DNA from: Umezawaea sp042738955
GTDB taxonomy: Bacteria; Actinomycetota; Actinomycetes; Mycobacteriales; Pseudonocardiaceae
DNA: 64,000 bases
Direction of reading: 5' to 3'
Assembly (NCBI RefSeq): GCF_042738955.1
Contig: NZ_JBHYHC010000050.1
Coordinates: 5,003 to 69,002 of the forward strand
Shown: piece by piece, positions 35,108-43,821 of the stretch
Layout: each line of letters starts with the position of its first letter
Numbering within the stretch: position 1 is the stretch's first letter
Translations under genes and position numbers: made by a program
Notes under the pieces: generated by a model
The model's input: only the letters and a program-made list of their open reading frames with translations
Databases searched by the model: none
What the model was told of the DNA's origin: nothing

Positions 35108-36878
35108 CGGTCAGCGGCTCGAAGTCCACGGTCGTCCGCGACCCGTCCGGCCAGTCGACCTCGATCGTCGTGCCGGTGACGCGGGCGGTGGGGCGGTAGG
35201 TGGTCGGCGTGAGCGAGGCGAACGCGGCGTGGAGCGCCGTGCCGTGGGCCGGGCCGGTCAGCCTGCGGACGCGGGCGTGGTCGGTGAACGCGGTGGCGGT
35301 CGGGATCTCGTCCTGGCCGGCCCAGCCGTGCAGCGGGTGCAGGGTGGAATCGGGCGCGGCCCAGCCCGTTTGCTCGACGACGGCGTCGGGTGGGGCCCCG
35401 ATCACGCGGTGCGCGCGGAGTTCGTGCGGGCCGACGGCCACGGTGACGCTCTCCACCCGCAGGCCCGGCACCAGCGGTGGGCCGGGCGTGAACGCCGGGA
35501 GGTGGCTCGACGCGGCCCAGCCCCAGCCGTCGCCGTGGCCCGCGCCGAGGGGGTGGACGCGGCGGCGGACGCTGCGGACACCGTCCACCACGACGGCGAA
35601 GTGGTTGTCCGCCACCGTGAAGCTCGGTCCGGTGCTCGTGGAGTAAGCCTGCCTGCCGTAGTGGGGGTCGTCGTCGGCCGCCGACTCGCCCTCGTGCGAG
35701 CGGACGTGGTCGCTGCCGTGGTTGTGCAGGCGGACGACGCCGTGCGCCGACTGGACCAGGAAACCGGTCTTCGGCAGGGAGAACACCGCGTCGCCGGGGG
35801 TGTCCCCCTCGATATCGGTCCACAGTGGATGGTCGGCGGGCGCGAGCAGGCCGACGAACGCCTTGGAGGCCCAGTACGGCGAGGCGGGGCCGGAGTAGAA
35901 CTGGAGCGTCGGCTCGTGCGGGCCGTGCCAGCCGAGGGTGAGCAGGCCGTTCGCGTCGACCGCGCCGCGGTCCAGGAAGTAGCGCAGCGACCCGCTGAGC
36001 AGGCGGCGGGACACGCCGGGCGCGAGCGGGGTGTGGCCGGTGACCGCGCCCAGCGCGACGGCGGAGGCCGCGGCGAAGCGGTACGTCAGCGACCGGCCGA
36101 AGTGCAGCGGGGCCCCGTCGTCGCCGAACAGCCGGGAGAAGGTCTCCAGGTGCTCGCGCAGGCGGTCGTCGTGCTGGGTGCTCGTTCGGGAGAGGTGGTT
36201 GTCCAGCACCGGGTACAGGTGCAGGGCCCAGCCGTTGTAGTGGTCGAAGGCGCGGCCGTCGCCGTCGCTGTACCAGCCCTGGCCTCGGTACCAGACCTCC
36301 AGCAGGTCCAGGGCCCGCGTCCGGGCGCGGGCCGTCTCGGCGTCGCCGCGGCCGACGGACTCCAGGAAACCCGCCACGGTGAACGGGAACAGGTACCAGT
36401 TGTTCGGCGCGGGGACGTGCCGCAGCGCGCCGCGCAGCCACTCCTCCACGCGGTCCTGCTCGCCGCCGTCGAGCCGGTCCCACAGCCAGGGCCGGGTGAG
36501 GCGCAGGCCGAGCGCGATCGACGCCGACTCCACCATCGGCTGGCCGCGGTCGTGGTAGTCCAGGATGGGCGGCCACTCCTCGGGCCCTTCCTTGGTGCCC
36601 GCCACGAGGCCTTCCGCGTAGCGGCCCAGCCAGTCGCGCGGGTCGCCGCCGCCCGCGACCCGGAACGCCGCGGCCAGGAACGTGCGGGCGTACCCCTCCA
36701 GACCGTCCGACACCGCCCCGTTGGCCGACGGCCGTCCCGGCAGGTCGAGCCTCGCGCCGTGCGGGCTCGCCCAGCGCCACGCGGCGTTCAGCAGTCTGTC
36801 GGCGACGGCTTCCCAGTGCGCGCGGGTGTACCCCGTGTGCGGGCTCAGCGCCCGGTCCTCGGGCGGCAGGGCGATCAC
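35088..36878 (-). CDS. DUF2264 protein, (alpha/alpha) barrel, likely polysaccharide-related
   Basis: 596 residues, GTG start overlapping the dehydrogenase stop (GTGA). Segments such as SDGLEGYARTFLAAAFRVAGGG, NNWYLFPFTVAGFLESVG, WYSDGDGRAFDHYNGWALHLYPVL and GWHGPHEPTLQFYSGPASPYWASKAFVGLL are characteristic of DUF2264, a family distantly related to heparinase/alginate-lyase-type barrels and found in glycan-degradation clusters. No signal peptide. Together with the 2-hydroxyacid dehydrogenase it may process a uronate- or aldonate-containing sugar; this is inference. Confidence 0.75.
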   Translation of the reverse strand: MIALPPEDRALSPHTGYTRAHWEAVADRLLNAAWRWASPHGARLDLPGRPSANGAVSDGLEGYARTFLAAAFRVAGGGDPRDWLGRYAEGLVAGTKEGPEEWPPILDYHDRGQPMVESASIALGLRLTRPWLWDRLDGGEQDRVEEWLRGALRHVPAPNNWYLFPFTVAGFLESVGRGDAETARARTRALDLLEVWYRGQGWYSDGDGRAFDHYNGWALHLYPVLDNHLSRTSTQHDDRLREHLETFSRLFGDDGAPLHFGRSLTYRFAAASAVALGAVTGHTPLAPGVSRRLLSGSLRYFLDRGAVDANGLLTLGWHGPHEPTLQFYSGPASPYWASKAFVGLLAPADHPLWTDIEGDTPGDAVFSLPKTGFLVQSAHGVVRLHNHGSDHVRSHEGESAADDDPHYGRQAYSTSTGPSFTVADNHFAVVVDGVRSVRRRVHPLGAGHGDGWGWAASSHLPAFTPGPPLVPGLRVESVTVAVGPHELRAHRVIGAPPDAVVEQTGWAAPDSTLHPLHGWAGQDEIPTATAFTDHARVRRLTGPAHGTALHAAFASLTPTTYRPTARVTGTTIEVDWPDGSRTTVDFEPLTVRRSRG

Positions 36879-37882
36879 GCGAGCTGCCCGAACAGCTCGC
36901 GGCGGACCGGGTGGGCGAAGCCCTCGCCCGCGGCCCAGCGCTCGACCTCGGCGACGGCGGCGTGCGCGAGGCGTCGCCACTCGTTGCCCTGCGAGCCCGC
37001 GACGTGCGGGGAGATGAGCACGTTGTCGCTGTCCCACAACGGGTGGTCGGGTGGGAGGACCTCGGGGTCGGTGACGTCGAGGACGGCCCGGATGCGGTTC
37101 TCCAGCAGCGCGTCGGTGAGGGCGGCCTGGTCGACCACCGCGCCGCGGGCGGTGTTGAGCAGCACGGCGTCCGGCGGCATGGCGTCGATCAGCTCGCGGC
37201 CGACGAGGCCGCGGGTGTCCGGCAGCAGGGGCGTGTGGACGCTCACGAGGTCGCTGCGGGCGAACAGGGCGGGCAGGTCGACCAGTTCGACGCCGAGCCC
37301 TTTCGCCTCTTCGGCGGTGACGTACGGGTCGTGCAGGAGGACGTGGAAGTCGAAGGGGCGCAACAGGTCCACGACCCGGCGGCCGATCGTGGACGCGGAC
37401 AGCAGGCCGATCGTGCGGCCGAAGTTGCCGATGGCCTTGGGGGTGTGCAGCCAGTCGTCCTCGCGGCGGGTGACGCGGTGCTCGCGGGACCGCTCCAGCA
37501 CGCGCTTGCCGGTCAGCAGGATCATCGCGACCGCGTACTCCGCGACCGGGAGCGCGTTGGCCGCGGCGGCGGACGACACCACGACGCCGCGGTCCCAGCA
37601 CTCGGGCGTCACGTGGCCGCGCACCGAACCACCGGTGTGCACGACCGCGCGCAGCCGGGGCGCGTCCGCCAGCACAGCCGAGGTCAACGCCGGACAGCCC
37701 CACCCCGTGACGAGGACCTCGACGTCGGCCAGCACGGCACGGGCGTGGTCGGTGGTGAAGTCGGTGAGCACTCGCGGTTCGAGGTCCGCGACTTCACCGA
37801 GCGCGGCGAGGGTGTCCGGGTCGAACACGGCGTCCGCCGAGTCCGTCCACATGGCGAGGGCCGCGCGGGGTCGACCGGGCAT
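36875..37882 (-). CDS. D-2-hydroxyacid dehydrogenase family protein
   Basis: 335 residues. The family features are VVHTGGSVRGHVTPECWDRGVVVSSAAAANALPVAEYAVAMILLTGKR, LLSASTIGRRVVDLLRPFDFHVLLHDPY in the NAD-binding domain, TARGAVVDQAALTDALLENRIRAVLDVTDPEVLPPDHPLW with the catalytic Arg/Glu regions, and ISPHVAG with the catalytic His. The NAD loop has S-A-S-T-I-G where GxGxxG is usual, seen in a subgroup of these enzymes. Its promoter carries the 15-bp site shared with the regulator at 38289-39353. Confidence 0.8.
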   Translation of the reverse strand: MPGRPRAALAMWTDSADAVFDPDTLAALGEVADLEPRVLTDFTTDHARAVLADVEVLVTGWGCPALTSAVLADAPRLRAVVHTGGSVRGHVTPECWDRGVVVSSAAAANALPVAEYAVAMILLTGKRVLERSREHRVTRREDDWLHTPKAIGNFGRTIGLLSASTIGRRVVDLLRPFDFHVLLHDPYVTAEEAKGLGVELVDLPALFARSDLVSVHTPLLPDTRGLVGRELIDAMPPDAVLLNTARGAVVDQAALTDALLENRIRAVLDVTDPEVLPPDHPLWDSDNVLISPHVAGSQGNEWRRLAHAAVAEVERWAAGEGFAHPVRRELFGQLA

Positions 37883-38111
37883 CGGTTGGCCTCCTGGGGC
37901 TCAGCGTTGGGACACCGAAATCCTGATCGCTTGAGCACAACAGGTCAATACTCCGATCAAAGGAAACTCAAACGGTCAAACGATCACAATTAACGATCAT
38001 GCCCCTTTCCGGTGACGACCAGCACCGCGGCGGCTTGCGGCAAGGTCCCGCCAGCCAGCACGAGGCAGAGGCCGCCCACCACAGCACCACAGCACCGGTC
38101 ACTCGCACATG
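37883..38111. other. promoter region of the dehydrogenase operon
   Basis: Contains the operator at 37969-37983 and an AT-rich stretch (TCAATACTCCGATCAAAGGA) unusual for this genome. No gene is seen. The minisatellite begins at 38112. Confidence 0.4.
37969..37983. promoter_or_regulatory. predicted DeoR/LacI-hybrid operator, copy 1
   Basis: CAAACGGTCAAACGA, two direct AAACG repeats, about 87 bp upstream of the 2-hydroxyacid dehydrogenase start. The identical 15-mer occurs in reverse orientation at 39369-39383 upstream of the regulator gene. Direct repeats of this type are typical DeoR-family sites. Confidence 0.65.
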
Positions 38112-38339
38112 GTCGAGCCGCGCCTCGTCAACACGGTCAGACGCTCTTCGTCGAGCCGCGCACCGTCAACACGGTCACACCCTCTTCATCGAGCCGCGCA
38201 CCGTCGATGCGGTCACACGCTCATCGTCGAACCCTGCACCGTCGATGCGGTCACACGCTCACCATCGAACCCCGCACCGTCAACACGGTCACACGCTCAT
38301 CGTTGAGCCCCGCACCGTCAAGGTCGGCAACAGCTCCAC
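38112..38339. repeat. 38-bp minisatellite, about six units
   Basis: Units begin at 38112, 38150, 38188, 38226, 38264 and 38302, each 38 bp, with 2-8 differences between neighbours. The last one to two units overlap the final codons of the regulator gene that ends at 38289, so the array looks like serial duplication of the gene's 3' end. Most units contain ACCGTCAACACGGT or the variant ACCGTCGATGCGGT, a short hairpin kept in RNA by a G-U pair. There are no unique spacers, so it is not CRISPR. Confidence 0.8.
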
Positions 38340-39353
38340 CCGCCGCACATCTCGCTCCCCCGCCAAGCGCCGCAACAACACCTCGGCCGCCACCTTCCCC
38401 ACCTCGGCCTTCGGCGGGGCGACCGCCGTCAACGGCGTGCCGCCCATGCCCGCCACCACGTCGTCGTACGCCACGACCGAGCAGTCCTCCGGCACCCGGA
38501 CCCCGTGCGCGGCCAACTCCTGGACCAGCATCAACGCCTCGACATCCCCGTGCAGCACCACGCCGGTGATCCCGCGCTCCCGCACCTGGTCGGCGAACCC
38601 CGCCACCGCCTCGGCCCCCGGTCCGGGCCCGGCGTCCGGGGCGCTGAGCACCACGCCCCAGTCGTCGACCTCCGGCCGTGCCGCCACGATCTCCGCGAAC
38701 GCCCTCCGCAGGGCGCGGGCCGTGGGGCTGTCGTCGCGCGCCGCCAACAGGATCCGCCGGTGGCCCAACCCCACCAGGTGGTCCACGGCCAGGTGCGCGC
38801 CGTACCAGTGGTCGGAGCACACCGAGTCCACCGCGTGCGCCGCGCTCCCCGCCGCGGGCCGCCGTTCCACCAGCACCACCGGCACCCCGATCCGCGCCAG
38901 CCACCCGTGGTCCGCCGCCTCGGCGTCGGCCGATCGCCAGCGCGGCGCGAGCAGCACTCCCCGCGCCCCCTCGGCCAACGCCCGCTCCACGATCGGCCGC
39001 TCGGCCCCGACGACCTGCGGCGCGATGTGCAACGCCACCCGCAGCCCGGCCTCCTCCAACACCACCCGAGCCCCGTGCACCGCCTCGTACAGGTACGTGT
39101 GCCGCTCCGGCACCACGAGCGCCACGGCCCCACCGGCGACCGGTTCGGCCACGTGCCGCTCGGCCACCCCCACCGGCCGCACCACGCCGTGCCCCCGCCG
39201 CACGACCCCGGCCCGCGCCATCTCCTCGACGTCCCGCCGCACCGTGACGACCGAGACCTCCAACTCGGCGGCCAACTCGCTCACCCGGACGGCCCCGCGC
39301 GACCCCACCACGCCCAGGATCCGCTGACGCCGGGCACCACTCGGTTCACGCAT
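38289..39353 (-). CDS. transcriptional regulator with DeoR-type head and LacI-type sensor
   Basis: 354 residues from the ATG at 39353. The N-terminus GARRQRILGVVGSRGAVRVSELAAELEVSVVTVRRDVEEMARAGVVRRGHG is a DeoR helix-turn-helix. The rest is a LacI/periplasmic-binding fold: VALVVPERHTYLYEAVHGARVVLEEAGLRVALH, VDSVCSDHWYGAHLAVDHLVGLGHRRILLA and VVAYDDVVAGMGGTPLTAVAPPKAEVGKVAAEVLLRRLAG. It probably represses itself and the convergent-facing 2-hydroxyacid dehydrogenase operon through the shared 15-mer. Its stop lies inside the minisatellite. Confidence 0.82.
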   Translation of the reverse strand: MREPSGARRQRILGVVGSRGAVRVSELAAELEVSVVTVRRDVEEMARAGVVRRGHGVVRPVGVAERHVAEPVAGGAVALVVPERHTYLYEAVHGARVVLEEAGLRVALHIAPQVVGAERPIVERALAEGARGVLLAPRWRSADAEAADHGWLARIGVPVVLVERRPAAGSAAHAVDSVCSDHWYGAHLAVDHLVGLGHRRILLAARDDSPTARALRRAFAEIVAARPEVDDWGVVLSAPDAGPGPGAEAVAGFADQVRERGITGVVLHGDVEALMLVQELAAHGVRVPEDCSVVAYDDVVAGMGGTPLTAVAPPKAEVGKVAAEVLLRRLAGERDVRRVELLPTLTVRGSTMSV

Positions 39354-39368
39354 CGGCCGACCCTTTGT

Positions 39369-39383
39369 TCGTTTGACCGTTTG
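39369..39383. promoter_or_regulatory. predicted DeoR/LacI-hybrid operator, copy 2
   Basis: TCGTTTGACCGTTTG, the exact reverse complement of 37969-37983, 16 bp upstream of the regulator's ATG. Position suggests autoregulation. Confidence 0.65.
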
Positions 39384-39543
39384 GGCCAGCATAACGATCT
39401 CGGGCGGAACCGCCGGGTTCATGATCGGATTCGGCGCGGAGACCCGTCCGGAAAGCGCAGGTGAACACCCTTGACCGGTGGTGACAAGACCGACGACGAC
39501 TGACTCACCGGCCCGCCCGCACGCCGTTGAGGGGTGCGGGCTC

Positions 39544-40227
39544 TCAGTCCAGCGCGAGGCGGAGGCCGAAGCGGTGGCGGGCGGGAACGGCCCGCGCGAT
39601 GAGCGACACCTCCACGAGCCCGGAGGGGTTCTCCGCCGACCGCACGCGGTACCGGTCGTCGTCGTCCTCGAACCCGATCCGCTCGAACGACGCCGTCTCA
39701 CCCCGAGGCAGCACCAGGACGTAGCGCACCATGTCGACCTCCTGCCCGAAGTGCAGGACGTAGTCGTCGGCCACGCGGCGGCCCACCAGCGGCTCGCACA
39801 TCCCCGGCCAGGTGATCACCAGCATGATCCGCAGGTCCACCCCGACCGCCGCGGGCGCCGGGAGGTGGGCGTGCACCTCCATCCGGCCGTCCGCGAGCCA
39901 CGACGTCGTCGTGTGGTAGTCCGGGCCGGAGTCACCCCGGACGACGCACACGGCCTTGGACCGCTGCCGCTCCGGCTGGTCCCAGCCGGGGCCGATGCGG
40001 AAGCGGTAGAAGTGCGTCTCCGCGTCCTCGACCCTGGCGACCACGTTCACCGTCTCGACCGCGCCGCCGCGCGCGTCGATCACCGTCACGTCGTCCCACA
40101 TCTTGATGCGCAGCGGCGCCCCGCGCAGGCGGTGGATCACGTTGCAGTAGTGGGCGACCAGGAGTTGGTCGCGCGCACGGGTCCCCGGCAGGTGCTTCCC
40201 CAGCCACGCGACGAAGGTCTTGAGCAC
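39544..40227 (-). CDS. conserved hypothetical protein
   Basis: 227 residues, GTG start at 40227 with GGAGG 6 nt upstream. No signal peptide or membrane span. Several beta-rich segments with alternating hydrophobics (DDVTVIDARGGAVETVNVVARVEDAETHFYRFRIG, RMEVHAHLPAPAAVGVDLRIMLVITWPGM) suggest a beta-sandwich. No family is recognised. It may be co-transcribed with the HNH gene upstream (92 bp). Confidence 0.55.
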   Translation of the reverse strand: MLKTFVAWLGKHLPGTRARDQLLVAHYCNVIHRLRGAPLRIKMWDDVTVIDARGGAVETVNVVARVEDAETHFYRFRIGPGWDQPERQRSKAVCVVRGDSGPDYHTTTSWLADGRMEVHAHLPAPAAVGVDLRIMLVITWPGMCEPLVGRRVADDYVLHFGQEVDMVRYVLVLPRGETASFERIGFEDDDDRYRVRSAENPSGLVEVSLIARAVPARHRFGLRLALD

Positions 40228-40318
40228 GGAAGCCTCCTGTCCCCCGCGGCGCGCCGGGGCCGTTCGGATCGTCCGGCGGTCGACGGCGGAAGTCCATGCG
40301 CCCCCTGCATGAGCGGCG

Positions 40319-41014
40319 TCAACCGCAGGTGGCCAGCGACTTGTCCAGCGCCGCACGCTCCTCGGGCCGCACGCTCATCCCGTACTCGGTCTTCACGCCG
40401 ACGTAGACCCTGGCGTAGGAGCAGGCGTACGCGGGGTTCGGCGGCATCCACTCGTCCGGGGTCTTGTCGCCCTTGGACTGGTTGACCTTGCCGGTCACCG
40501 CGATCAGGTTGTTGAGGTCGTTGGCCGCCGCCGCGCGGCGTTCGGGCGTCCACGCGGCCGCGCCGCTGCGCCACATCTCCGCCAGCGGGACGACGTGGTC
40601 GATCTGGATCTTCGACGTGCTGGTCAGCGTGTCGCCGGTGTACGGGTCGAGCAGCGTGCCGGAGGTGACCGAGCACCGGCCTTCCTTGCGGACGACGTCG
40701 GTCATGTCGCGGGCGAGGACCTGGTTGCGCTGGTCGCAGCCGTCGCCGTCCACGTCGAGCCACGGCTGGCCGAAGACGCAGCCCGCGCCGTTGCCGCAGT
40801 CGCGCTCGTAGCCGTCCATCTTGCCGAGCCCGCCTTCGGGCAGTTGGGCGAGTTCGGTCTTGGCGGTGGCGGCGTCCGGGGTTCCCTCGGGCACGCGGTC
40901 CACCGTGACGGCGGCGCCGGAGCCCCCGGCCGGAGCGGCTCCGACGTCCAGCGGGTCGCACCCCGCCAGCAGGAACGCCAACGCGGTCAACGCTGCGGCG
41001 GTGCGCCGGGTCAT
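40319..41014 (-). CDS. secreted lipoprotein HNH endonuclease-family protein
   Basis: 231 residues. Lipobox LLAGC places the lipid Cys at 19. The nuclease core is KIQIDHVVPLAEMWRSGAAAWTPERRAAAANDLNNLIAVTGKVNQSKGDKTPDEWMPP, with the DH at 139-140 and the Asn and downstream Asn/Lys-Ser-Lys of the family; four Cys probably form disulfides. This is the common actinobacterial extracellular HNH (DUF1524/GmrSD C-terminus-like) nuclease, likely for DNA scavenging. The start ATG at 41014 is chosen because the signal peptide begins there. Confidence 0.82.
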   Translation of the reverse strand: MTRRTAAALTALAFLLAGCDPLDVGAAPAGGSGAAVTVDRVPEGTPDAATAKTELAQLPEGGLGKMDGYERDCGNGAGCVFGQPWLDVDGDGCDQRNQVLARDMTDVVRKEGRCSVTSGTLLDPYTGDTLTSTSKIQIDHVVPLAEMWRSGAAAWTPERRAAAANDLNNLIAVTGKVNQSKGDKTPDEWMPPNPAYACSYARVYVGVKTEYGMSVRPEERAALDKSLATCG

Positions 41015-41134
41015 CGGGGCCTCCAGTGGGTCACCATGTCGATCAGCTGGTACCCGCCGGAGGCCCCGGCCAACCTCGAATTCCCTTGCCAGCGCCGAAA
41101 ATGGGCCATTCGGCCTAACGTCCACTGTGGACCG

Positions 41135-42367
41135 TCAGAGCAGCCGCACGTCCGGGTGGCGGGGGGACGGGCCGTCGAACAGGCGGGTGGGGCGGCCTTT
41201 GAGGTGCAGGTCGAAGTAGGCGGCGAGGTAGTCGTGCTGGGCGGCCAGCGAGCGGGTCGGGGAGATCGTGCCGACCAGTTCGACGCGCTTGGCCGGTGGC
41301 AGCAGGGACGTCAGTTGGGGGACGGCGATCTGGAGGTCGGTGAAGCCGTAGTGCGTGCCGCCGTCCAAGTGGACGTCCCGCTTCCAGCCCCGTTGGTGCG
41401 GCCAGAAGTCGGCCCACGTCGGGTCGAGGGCGCGGTCGAGGTGGGAGTGCTCGATCTTCACCCCGGTCTCGGGGTCGACGAAGTCGGTGCCCATCAGCAG
41501 GAACGGGCGGTCCAGGCCTTGCCGGACGACCTCGCCCGGCTGGTCCGCGCCGGAGCGCATGGCGCCGTCGACGTTGACGCCCGCGTCGATGCGCCGGTCC
41601 TGGACCATCGTCTCCCCCGCAGTGAAGCCGCCGTAGGAGTGGCCGAACATGCCGACGCGCGACAGGTCCAGCGCGCCCGCCAAGCCGCGCGGCACGGGGT
41701 GGTGCTCGGCGTCCGGGTTGTCGCCGCGGTCCAGCCGGGCCAGCTGGTCCAGCACGAACCGGGTGTCCGCGACCCGCGCGTCGATCGCGGTCTTCATGGC
41801 GGTGGGATCGCTGTCGTCCAGCAGCGAGGGCTCCACCCGGCCGCCGGGGAACTCGACGGCCGCCGACTCGTGGGTGTGCGACAGCGACACGACGACGTAC
41901 CCGCGGCTGGCCAGGTCGTCGGTGAGACCGGCGTTCAGCTCGCGCGCCGAACCGAGACCGGGCGAGAACAGCACCACGGGCCAGTCGCCGCGCCGCCGGT
42001 CGACCGCCGCTCCCGTGCGGGCCTGGCGGCGGGTCGCGCCCCAGTCGACCGATCCCCTCGGCACGTCGAAGAAGACCGGGCTCGACGTCACCGCGTCCAC
42101 GGCGACGGCCATGCCCGGCGTCAGCCACGGCGCTCGCGGGCCGGGGCCCGCCGCCGGGTAGGTGATCGTGGTCATCACCTCGCGGCGGGTACCGGGGACC
42201 CACGGATCGGCGCGGTCCGGGTCGACCAGGTGCAGCTCGGTCGTCCCCACCGGGTACGGCCCGCTCAGCTCCGGCAGCGCGATCCGCGCCCCGGCCGCCG
42301 ACGCGGGCGGCGCGGCGACCAGGGCGGTGGCGATCGCCAGTCCGGCGGCGATCGTTCGTCTGTGCAT
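41135..42367 (-). CDS. secreted alpha/beta-hydrolase (PAF-acetylhydrolase/esterase-like)
   Basis: 410 residues with a Sec signal (cleavage near ASAA, residue 25). The nucleophile elbow is GMFGHSYGGFTA (G-x-S-x-G). WPVVLFSPGLGSARELNAGL holds the oxyanion region, and the catalytic His is in GGTHYGFTDLQI. The overall pattern is that of secreted PAF-AH-like lipases/esterases of actinomycetes. An in-frame ATG six codons upstream is possible. Confidence 0.78.
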   Translation of the reverse strand: MHRRTIAAGLAIATALVAAPPASAAGARIALPELSGPYPVGTTELHLVDPDRADPWVPGTRREVMTTITYPAAGPGPRAPWLTPGMAVAVDAVTSSPVFFDVPRGSVDWGATRRQARTGAAVDRRRGDWPVVLFSPGLGSARELNAGLTDDLASRGYVVVSLSHTHESAAVEFPGGRVEPSLLDDSDPTAMKTAIDARVADTRFVLDQLARLDRGDNPDAEHHPVPRGLAGALDLSRVGMFGHSYGGFTAGETMVQDRRIDAGVNVDGAMRSGADQPGEVVRQGLDRPFLLMGTDFVDPETGVKIEHSHLDRALDPTWADFWPHQRGWKRDVHLDGGTHYGFTDLQIAVPQLTSLLPPAKRVELVGTISPTRSLAAQHDYLAAYFDLHLKGRPTRLFDGPSPRHPDVRLL

Positions 42368-42429
42368 TGTGGACACCCCCGTCACGGGCGGCCGTGCGCC
42401 GCCCGGTCGTCATGCTGCCCTCGGGGAGG

Positions 42430-42482
42430 CCGCGCGAGCGTCGTTCGCGCGGCTCGTCCTCCGTCCCCCGCGCGGGGGACGG
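42430..42482 (-). terminator. tandem terminator hairpins after hmp
   Basis: Two hairpins: CCGCGCGA/TCGCGCGG (42430-42437 with 42445-42452) and a near-continuous palindrome at 42461-42482 (CCGTCCCC … GGGGACGG). The second begins 5 bp beyond the hmp stop. Confidence 0.6.
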
Positions 42483-42486
42483 GGGG

Positions 42487-43689
42487 TCAGGAAGCGGTAT
42501 GACTCGGGGCGTCGGCGCCGAGCCAGGCGTCCGGGCCGAAGACCTCGTACTGGACGCGGTCGGCGCGGACGCCGCCGTCCAGCAGGGCGCGGCGGACCGT
42601 GCGCATGAACGGCAGCGGGCCGCACAGCAGGGCGTGGGTGTCCGGGTCGACGGGGATCAGGGCGGGGTCGACGAGACCGGCGTGGGTGCCCGGACCACCG
42701 TCGCGCTCGTACCAGAGGACGAGGGACGCGTCGGGCAGGCTGTCCACGGCGTCGAGCAGGTCGGCGCGCAACGGGTGGGTGTCAGGGGTCCGGTCGGCGT
42801 GCACGACGGTGATCGGGCGGGGCGTGCCCGCGGCGGCGAGGTGGCGCAGTGCCGCCACGACGGGGGTCGCGCCCACGCCCGCGCTGGCCAGCAGCAGGGG
42901 TCCGTCGCCCGCCGGGAGGGCGAGGTCGCCGAACGGCGGGCTGACCTGGAGGCGGTCGCCGACCCGGACGACGTCGTGCAGGTGCGTGGACACCAGTCCC
43001 GCGGGGCGGTCGCCGCCCGCGCGGTGCCGCTTCACGGTGACGCGCAGGGGTTCGCCGGGTGCCGAGCTGACGGTGTACTGGCGGATCTGCCTGCCGAGGC
43101 CGGGCAGCTCGACGGCCACGCTGACGTACTGGCCGGGGCTGTGCGGGCGGACGCGGGACTCGGGTTCGAGCAGGAACGAGGTCACGTCGTCGGTCTCGCG
43201 GTGGACCCCGGTGACGGTGTGCGGGGTGAGGGGACGGCTGAACGAGCTGCCCGCGCGCTCGTACAGGCGCGACTCCTCGGCCACCAGCAGGCAGGCGAAC
43301 AGCCAGAACACCTCGTCCCACGCGGCCACCACGTCGGGGGTCGCCGCGTCGCCGAGCACCTCGCCGATGGCGGCCATGAGGTGGCGGCCCACCACGACGT
43401 ACTGGCTCGGCGTGACGCCGAGGGACGCGTGCTTGTGGGCGATGCGGCCGACGATCGACGCGAGCGGCACGGGTTTGATCCCGGCGAAGTGCGCGGCGAC
43501 GGCGGCCACGGACATCGCGAGCGCCTGCCGCTGCTCCCCGTTCGCCTGGTTGCCCCGGTTGAACAGCTCCAGCAGTTCCGGGTGCGCCTCGAACATCCGG
43601 TCGTAGAAGCGGCCGGTGATCTCGACCCCGTGGCGCACGACGGTGTCGGCGGTGGCGCGGATGACGAGGACGGAGTCGGGAGCGAGCAT
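42487..43689 (-). CDS. hmp: flavohemoprotein, nitric oxide dioxygenase
   Basis: 400 residues. Globin domain with distal Tyr29 (RFYDRMF), Gln53 (GEQRQAL) and proximal His85 (IAHKHASLG). It is followed by the FAD domain RQYTVSSAP and the NAD domain GPLLLASAGVGATPVVAAL, ending VQYEVFGPD. It turns NO and O2 into nitrate using NADH in the cytoplasm. Divergent from the Rrf2/NsrR gene with shared operator elements. Confidence 0.92.
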   Translation of the reverse strand: MLAPDSVLVIRATADTVVRHGVEITGRFYDRMFEAHPELLELFNRGNQANGEQRQALAMSVAAVAAHFAGIKPVPLASIVGRIAHKHASLGVTPSQYVVVGRHLMAAIGEVLGDAATPDVVAAWDEVFWLFACLLVAEESRLYERAGSSFSRPLTPHTVTGVHRETDDVTSFLLEPESRVRPHSPGQYVSVAVELPGLGRQIRQYTVSSAPGEPLRVTVKRHRAGGDRPAGLVSTHLHDVVRVGDRLQVSPPFGDLALPAGDGPLLLASAGVGATPVVAALRHLAAAGTPRPITVVHADRTPDTHPLRADLLDAVDSLPDASLVLWYERDGGPGTHAGLVDPALIPVDPDTHALLCGPLPFMRTVRRALLDGGVRADRVQYEVFGPDAWLGADAPSHTAS

Positions 43690-43726
43690 CGAGGGGACCT
43701 CCAGTGATCGAGTACTGGTTAAAAAC

Positions 43727-43798
43727 GTATCAGCGATACCTCTTTAAAGCCGGCCCCTGCCAACGTGATCAGGACTACTTGGTCGACAAAGAGGTATC
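43727..43798. promoter_or_regulatory. NsrR operator region between hmp and nsrR
   Basis: GTATC-AGC-GATAC is a perfect palindrome at 43727-43739 nearest hmp. GATACCTCTTT (43735-43745) recurs inverted as AAAGAGGTATC (43788-43798) nearest nsrR. The arrangement fits one repressor controlling both divergent genes. Confidence 0.6.
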
Positions 43799-43821
43799 CA
43801 CCGGTTTGCTAAGGTCCGGTC

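Noticed and set aside
38112..38339. CRISPR-like array
   Set aside because: Repeat units are directly adjacent with no unique spacers, and they overlap a gene end.
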